Virus record (IMG/VR): IMGVR_UViG_3300020034_000033
Location: 1 to 44,591 of that record
Strand: one strand, 5' to 3'
DNA from: a virus
Length of the DNA: 44,591 nt
In this document: one piece after another, positions 39,764 through 44,591 of the stretch
Layout: each line of letters opens with the position of its first letter
Numbering within the stretch: position 1 is the first letter of the stretch
Translations under genes and position numbers: made by a program
Notes under the pieces: generated by a model
Database searches by the model: none
What the model saw: the letters and a program-made list of their open reading frames with translations, nothing else
Told to the model about the DNA's origin: nothing

Positions 39764-42640
39764 ATGCCGCGGGAAAGCCTCGAAGAAATCTTCGGCAGCA
39801 CGGCAACTCCAAAGAACGAATTTTCGGGCGTCACCAAACAGGGGGCGCCCGATGCGCCTTACTACGTCCCCACGGGCGCAGGCACTCCGGGCTCGGAAGG
39901 CACGGGCACCGGGCCGAAGCAAACTCTCGAGGAAATCTTCGGCCCCGCCCAGCCGGAAGGCTCGGTTAAGGCCACGTCGCAGAAGGGCGCCGACGTCCTG
40001 CAGGGGCTGACTGCGCTCGACCCCGACGTCGACTATTCGAAGCCCGCGCCGCTGACCGTACGGTTCAACGTCTCGCGCGCGAGCAATCCAACCGAAGTCG
40101 AAGACTATCTCAAAGGCCAGTATGGCGAGGGCAACTTTCGACAGGACGGTGCGGGCAATTGGCTCGTGCGGGAGATGAACGGTTGGGTGCCTGTCCATCC
40201 CAAGGGTGGCCTGCAGAACGTCGCTACCAACGCTGCGGTCGGCATGGCTGCCACGGCGCCCGAAGTGCTCGGCGGTGTCGCTGGCGGCGTTGCCGGCGGT
40301 GCGGTCGGCGGTCCGGCCGGCGCGATCGTGGGCTCGGGGCTCGGCTCCGGTGGTGGCAAGATCGCGAACGAGGCAGCCAAGGCTGCGCAGGGGTTCTTTA
40401 ACAAGACCCCGGGCGAGGCGGCCGGCGAAGTCGGCGCCGAAGCTTCGATGGGCGCGGCGTTCGCTGCTATGCCTACGATCGCACGTGCGCTTATGAATTC
40501 CGGGCGCGGCATGGGCGCGGCCGTGGGGCGCTACGTCGGGGGCATCTCCCCCGAGACACGTGGCACGCTGCAGGAGCTGGGGCAGTTTGCCGACGAGACA
40601 GCGCTAACTGATCCCAAGCTCGGCAATGAGCTGCGCAAGGTCGCGCCGCCGATCGGCGGGTACGCGCCGGGTGCCACGTCGCTTGAATACGATCGTACGC
40701 TGCGCAACTCGCTTAAGGGCATGGACCCCCAGGCCGAGCGGCGCGGCAAGGTTATCGACGCACGCATGGGCAACATGCTCAAGCAGTTTGGCCTGCCGGA
40801 CGACGCCGTTGCCCGGGCAGTCGCGGATATCAGCGACACGAGCAACGCGCTAAGTGGCAAGCAAGTAGGCGAGGCCCTGCGGGGAGCTGTGCGCGGCCGC
40901 GAGACTGCACTGCTGCAGGAGGAACGCGCTAACAAAGATGAGGCTATGGACATCGCGCGCCGCAGCCTGCAGCAGATCACGGACCGCACCCGGCGGCCGC
41001 TCGGTAATCTCGGACAGGACATCGGCGCGCACGTGACTGGCCTGCGCCGGGCCTTCTCGGCTGACATGAACCGCGCCTATCGCAACGTCACAGCCATGAC
41101 CGGGGATCAGCCGGTCGTGCGTACGGATGACGTTGCACGGGAAGCCCAACGGCTGATGGAGACGATCCCGCCGGAAAGCGTCCCGCCTATCATCCGCCGG
41201 CTGGCGCAGCGCATTGAGCCCGGGATTGATGACGCGCCGGTGCCTGACGCGCCGCCTATGACGTTTGAAGAGGCACACAACCTGCGCACCACGCTGCGGG
41301 AGATGGCGAACACGGTGGACCTGTCGCCGATCGGCGCGCGTCGTGGGAACCTGTCGCGCATGGCGGGGATGCTTGACGCTGCCATGGGCCGCGCAGAGGG
41401 ACAGGTAGGGCAGGACGCGGCGCAGGCGCTGCGCGAGCTTGACCGAACCTACGCTGCAGGTATTCAACGCTTCACTAACTCTGACGTGAACTCGCTGATC
41501 CGCGACATGCGCGACGGCCGCACGCCGAATGCCGGCGAGGTGGCGAACCTCCTGATCGACAAGGGCTCGACCGACGCGACCCGGCAGGTGTTCAGCATGC
41601 TTACGCCTGATATGCAGACGCGCGTGCGCATGGCCGACATGAACAATATGTTTGGCGCTGCAAGCCGGGTGGCGAAAGACGGCCGCGAGACGCTCGACGG
41701 GTTGGCGCTGATGCGCATGCTCGACAAGCGCAGCGACGTTAACGAGTTCCTTTACCCGCCCGGTTATACTGACGGGCTCCGCAGGCTTGCCCGGGAGTTC
41801 GCCGCGATCGACGGTGACCTAGACATTACGGGCTTGGCGCCGGGGCAGGTGCGTAGCGCGCTCGAACGGGCGATCGGCGCGCGCCGAGCTCTGGATGAAG
41901 AGGCGGCCAAGAACCCACTGTTTGCGATGAAGTCGAACGACCCGGATATGGTCGACGCGGCCGCACGGGCGATCCTTAAGCCGGGCAGCACGGCACGGAC
42001 GGAAGAGGCTTACTTCGCGCTGAACCCCGGCGCGCGCAACGCCACGATGCCCGTGCAGGCGAGCCCCGAGTGGGACGCTGTGCAGAAGTTTGCCATCACT
42101 GACCTGCTCAAGTCGGCGGTGCGGCCGAAGCAAGGCCTGCAGAACCGCAAGGTGCTTGGCGGTGACCTCGAACAGACGCTCGCCGGATATACGGCCCGGC
42201 AGAAAGAGCTGCTGTTTGGCAACCGCCTGCCAGACATCTTGAAGCTGGCGAAGGAAGCGAAGTTGATGTTCCCCGAGACTGGCGCGGGCTCCAATGATTT
42301 TGGCGCATCGCTCGCGGCCGCCACGATCAAGGGCAACATGCCCTGGACGGTCATGCCCTACGCTTACCGGATGGTGGCAGGTTGGGTTGCCGATCGGCCG
42401 CAGCTCATGCATTGGCTTATCGGCGAGATGGACCGCAGCCCGATCAAGGGCCGCGGCATCTTCAATGTGCTGCTGAATTTCGCGGCCGCGAACTACGGGA
42501 ACCACGCCAAGCAAATGCGCGAACCCGAAGCCGGCATCATGCCCGAGCTGCAGCCTACGCAGCCGTCGTTTCAGCAATTCATGGGCATCCCGCCGACGCC
42601 AACTCCTGCGCGCTCGAAGTCTTACGGGGGGCCGCTGTGA
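39764..42640 (+). CDS. Internal virion / DNA ejection-like protein C (958 aa)
   Basis: Largest protein of the window. The N-terminus has two copies of a short motif, ESLEEIFGS (4-12) and QTLEEIFGP (53-61). A Gly-zipper-rich hydrophobic stretch (VLGGVAGGVAGGAVGGPAGA, about 165-200) could insert in a membrane. The rest is long charged helices. These traits fit an ejection protein forming a channel across the host envelope; no lytic transglycosylase motif is seen. Confidence 0.72.
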   Translation: MPRESLEEIFGSTATPKNEFSGVTKQGAPDAPYYVPTGAGTPGSEGTGTGPKQTLEEIFGPAQPEGSVKATSQKGADVLQGLTALDPDVDYSKPAPLTVRFNVSRASNPTEVEDYLKGQYGEGNFRQDGAGNWLVREMNGWVPVHPKGGLQNVATNAAVGMAATAPEVLGGVAGGVAGGAVGGPAGAIVGSGLGSGGGKIANEAAKAAQGFFNKTPGEAAGEVGAEASMGAAFAAMPTIARALMNSGRGMGAAVGRYVGGISPETRGTLQELGQFADETALTDPKLGNELRKVAPPIGGYAPGATSLEYDRTLRNSLKGMDPQAERRGKVIDARMGNMLKQFGLPDDAVARAVADISDTSNALSGKQVGEALRGAVRGRETALLQEERANKDEAMDIARRSLQQITDRTRRPLGNLGQDIGAHVTGLRRAFSADMNRAYRNVTAMTGDQPVVRTDDVAREAQRLMETIPPESVPPIIRRLAQRIEPGIDDAPVPDAPPMTFEEAHNLRTTLREMANTVDLSPIGARRGNLSRMAGMLDAAMGRAEGQVGQDAAQALRELDRTYAAGIQRFTNSDVNSLIRDMRDGRTPNAGEVANLLIDKGSTDATRQVFSMLTPDMQTRVRMADMNNMFGAASRVAKDGRETLDGLALMRMLDKRSDVNEFLYPPGYTDGLRRLAREFAAIDGDLDITGLAPGQVRSALERAIGARRALDEEAAKNPLFAMKSNDPDMVDAAARAILKPGSTARTEEAYFALNPGARNATMPVQASPEWDAVQKFAITDLLKSAVRPKQGLQNRKVLGGDLEQTLAGYTARQKELLFGNRLPDILKLAKEAKLMFPETGAGSNDFGASLAAATIKGNMPWTVMPYAYRMVAGWVADRPQLMHWLIGEMDRSPIKGRGIFNVLLNFAAANYGNHAKQMREPEAGIMPELQPTQPSFQQFMGIPPTPTPARSKSYGGPL

Positions 42641-43098
42641 GCCCACGCGACCGCATGGCCGCCGAGCTGCACCGGTTGGCCGCGGCAGCCCCGATCCATA
42701 TCGACGCCACCGACCTAGATGCCCCGATGGAGCTGCCGCCGCTGCTCGACCTGCGCCGGCACGAGCCCGACGCGCAGCTCCCCGCGGCCGCGGACGATAT
42801 CGAGGATGAAGACCTGCAGCCCGTGAGCCAGCTCACGCGCGTGGTCAACAAAGCGCTCAACGCGCTCGAAGACATTCTCGACGCCGACGCACAGAAAATG
42901 GACACCGACGAAGCGCGCGCTATGAGCGTGCGCCTGCAGGCCGCGCAGACTGCGCTGAATGTGCAGGCCAAGGTGGATGACACCATGCTCCGCGCGCGGC
43001 AGCTCGACACTCTGCCGAAGCTGTTGGAGCTGATCCGCGAAGCTAAGAAGACGTCGCCTCTGCAGCTCGAAGCACAGAGCCTCGAAGCTGCAGAGTGA
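42637..43098 (+). CDS. Helical protein, candidate terminase small subunit (153 aa)
   Basis: GTG start overlapping the preceding stop, behind GGGGGG. Acidic N-terminal half (DDIEDEDLQPVSQLT), then coiled-coil helices (NKALNALEDILDADAQKMDT; LRARQLDTLPKLLELIREAK). Size and helical build suit a small terminase, which is otherwise missing beside terL, but this is inference; it could be another assembly factor. Confidence 0.5.
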   Translation: MSPRDRMAAELHRLAAAAPIHIDATDLDAPMELPPLLDLRRHEPDAQLPAAADDIEDEDLQPVSQLTRVVNKALNALEDILDADAQKMDTDEARAMSVRLQAAQTALNVQAKVDDTMLRARQLDTLPKLLELIREAKKTSPLQLEAQSLEAAE

Positions 43099-43110
43099 CC
43101 GTTTGACGCT

Positions 43111-44055
43111 TTACTGCGGTCGGACGGTGACCGAGCTGTTCGGGTTGGAGTTGCTGTTCACAGTTTGGCTCTGTGTCCCGCAGCCGATGCTGATCGTGTA
43201 GCTCCCGCTCCAACTGAGCGTGGGGAACCCGCTGGCATCTTCGACGCCCATGCCGTTAAACAAGATCGTGCTCGGCAGGTATTTGTTGCAAGCGGAGAGG
43301 AACCCGCCAGTCTCATAAGCCACAACAGGCGTTGTGAACGTGCCCATGTTTGATGCCGAGTTCAGATACAGGTTGGAGCCAACCTGCGAGCCGCTAAGGT
43401 TGAGCCCGACCGTCCAAATGCCCGAGCCATCCTTGGTCATGAAGCCCTGCAGACCACCACCGACAGGGGTAACAGTGTTAAGCCCTTGCGTGAACCACCA
43501 GCCCATTGACGTGCGGTACAGCCAATTGGAGCTAACCCACTGTGTTGGCACCGATGGACCGTCCGACGCCCAGCCCGTGCCGATCGTGATGACCGGCTGC
43601 AGCAAGTCGAGCCCGCCGCCACCGCTCGGCGTGCCCAGCAAGCCGGGCCACACCGCGTTCAGCTCGTTGGGCGAGCCTGTGGGGTAGGAGGGCACGGGGA
43701 AGTTGGCGTAGAACGCAGTGAGCGACGGCGTGCCGGACACTGCGCAGTCACGCGCGCTGACCCAATTGCTCGTACTCGGGCCTATTGCTGCCTTGTCTCG
43801 CCGCGCTTCGAGGAACGTTTTGATGTCCTTGGCGTGCTTCTCTTTGTGATGGCCGATCCACTCGATCGCCTCTTTCGTGGGCTTGACCACGCGCTTAATG
43901 TCGCTGTGATCTTTCCGGTTCATAAGCACGCCGCCCAAGCCTACGGCGTCCTTGTCGTCAATCGCGTGCACCATCCAGCCATCGGGCACATGATGGCACA
44001 ACGACGCCGGCACCTTGCCGAAACCGCCCGGCACGAGAAGATGTTTCTCAGACAT
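43111..44055 (-). CDS. Lectin/glucanase-fold-like secreted-type protein (314 aa)
   Basis: Strong ribosome binding site (CAGGAGTGACGA). The N-terminal ~95 residues are charged and phage-like (DDKDAVGLGGVLMNRKDHSD). The remaining ~215 are beta-rich with many Trp, Gly and Ser (FPVPSYPTGS, LLQPVITIGTGWASDGPSVP, SSNWLYRTSMGWWFTQGLNT), resembling concanavalin-like lectin domains. Possible surface-binding or glycan-active virion part fused to a phage-specific N-terminus. Converges on the plus-strand late block with only a 12-bp gap. Confidence 0.65.
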   Translation of the reverse strand: MSEKHLLVPGGFGKVPASLCHHVPDGWMVHAIDDKDAVGLGGVLMNRKDHSDIKRVVKPTKEAIEWIGHHKEKHAKDIKTFLEARRDKAAIGPSTSNWVSARDCAVSGTPSLTAFYANFPVPSYPTGSPNELNAVWPGLLGTPSGGGGLDLLQPVITIGTGWASDGPSVPTQWVSSNWLYRTSMGWWFTQGLNTVTPVGGGLQGFMTKDGSGIWTVGLNLSGSQVGSNLYLNSASNMGTFTTPVVAYETGGFLSACNKYLPSTILFNGMGVEDASGFPTLSWSGSYTISIGCGTQSQTVNSNSNPNSSVTVRPQ

Positions 44056-44092
44056 TCGTCACTCCTGTTTCGTGTGATCCTGACAAAATTCA

Positions 44093-44124
44093 GGCCCCGA
44101 CATTCTGCATGTCGAGGCCCTTTT
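44093..44124. terminator. Bidirectional terminator-like hairpin
   Basis: GGCCCCGACAT-TCTGC-ATGTCGAGGCC, an 11-bp stem with one G-T pair, followed by TTTT on the plus strand and by ATTTTG on the minus strand. Lies between the 49-aa and lectin-like genes. Confidence 0.65.
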
Positions 44125-44146
44125 GTCTAGCCGCTAGGGCTGGTAG

Positions 44147-44296
44147 TTACTTCGCCTTTGCAGCCTGTTTGCGCTCGGCTTGGACCTTTTCGTACCACGC
44201 GAGATTTTCCTTCGTGGTTTCCGGTCGGTCTTTCGCCGACAGCCCACGCGTTTCCGCGTAAGCCTTCGCAGGGTTTACTTGTCTCGTGTCAGTCAT
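44147..44296 (-). CDS. Small basic protein (49 aa)
   Basis: A 49-codon frame, ATG 44296 behind AGGTTTGCAA. Helical, Lys/Ala-rich (NPAKAYAETRGLSAKDRPET; C-terminus ending QAAKAK). Lies between the tailspike-like gene and the lectin-like gene. Function unknown. Confidence 0.6.
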   Translation of the reverse strand: MTDTRQVNPAKAYAETRGLSAKDRPETTKENLAWYEKVQAERKQAAKAK

Positions 44297-44335
44297 TTGC
44301 AAACCTATTTAGCTAGAGGGGTTGACGCTACGGGC

Positions 44336-44591
44336 TTACCAGTTGCCTGCAGCGTATGGAGCGGACGACGCGTCGGACACCGGCCCAGCACCGTTGCTGT
44401 TCATCCGGTTGCCGACGTAGGTCATGCCGCCAACACCAGCAACAGCCACGAGCCCGTACCCGGCATTGCGTGCCAGATCGGCGCCGATGACAGACCCGTT
44501 GCCGCTTCCGAACAGGATGCCATGACCGGCAGTCGAGTTCGTGTAAGCCCCGCCGGTGATCATGGTGCACGGGCCGTCGTTGTGCAGGCCC
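44336..44591 (-). CDS. Beta-helix tailspike/pectate-lyase-like protein, C-terminal fragment
   Basis: Open at the right edge; 84 codons visible. Repeating Gly/Asn/Ser turns of a right-handed beta-helix (GGAYTNSTAGHGILFGSGNG, NAGYGLVAVAGVGGMTYVGN, ending SSAPYAAGNW) as in phage tailspikes and depolymerases. In-frame codons continue to the edge (LHNDGPCTMITGG), so the start is outside the window. Confidence 0.65.
   Translation of the reverse strand, partial: GLHNDGPCTMITGGAYTNSTAGHGILFGSGNGSVIGADLARNAGYGLVAVAGVGGMTYVGNRMNSNGAGPVSDASSAPYAAGNW

Overview
This window is part of a tailed double-stranded DNA phage genome with podovirus-like gene content. Both ends cut through a gene, so it is an internal slice, or a circular/permuted genome opened arbitrarily. 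By eye it is about 60% GC, except for one AT-rich intergenic block. There are no rRNA, tRNA, integrase, transposase or CRISPR features that I can support. A Gram-negative, probably proteobacterial, host is inferred from the O-antigen-ligase-like gene, the lysozyme/holin pair and the Sec-type signal peptides. The host genus cannot be read from the sequence.

Left arm (1-14023, all minus strand): DNA metabolism and early genes in tightly overlapping operons. In transcription order they are: a DUF932-like protein; a coiled-coil protein; a run of very small membrane or hypothetical proteins behind a TTGACA promoter; a Cro-like HTH protein; more micro membrane proteins; a family A DNA polymerase with 3'-5' exonuclease; a RecB/Cas4-like PD-(D/E)XK nuclease; a VRR-NUC nuclease; a SNF2-type helicase; a Gp157-like protein; a Cys4 protein with a Pro/Gln/Ala-rich tail; and a large AEP primase-helicase fusion (GTG start) that runs off the left end.

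Centre (14024-14869): an 846-bp AT-rich non-coding divergence region with direct repeats and palindromes. It probably holds promoters, operators and perhaps the replication origin.

Right arm (14870-43098, plus strand): a short accessory/anti-defence operon comes first, with an Acb2-type cyclic-nucleotide sponge, a Tad2-type anti-Thoeris protein, a KTSC protein and an HExxH zincin-like protein. Then come TerL and portal. Next is an inserted cassette: an O-antigen-ligase-like membrane protein, an overlapping TPR-like ORF, three signal-peptide-bearing fibre-like proteins, a holin and a lysozyme. After that come scaffold, N4-gp56-type major capsid protein, head/neck proteins, a P22-gp10-like nozzle protein, a tail-collar protein, a GNAT protein, three internal virion/ejection proteins and a possible small terminase. 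A convergent minus-strand group at the right end encodes a lectin-like protein, a 49-aa protein and the C-terminus of a beta-helix tailspike-like protein.

The most unusual points are: the Acb2+Tad2 pair behind a structured 236-bp leader; the O-antigen-ligase-like gene inside the morphogenesis module; Sec signal peptides on five fibre/collar-type proteins; a roughly five-fold excess of the palindrome CTGCAG; many micro membrane proteins; and an overprinted ORF with a good ribosome binding site inside TerL.
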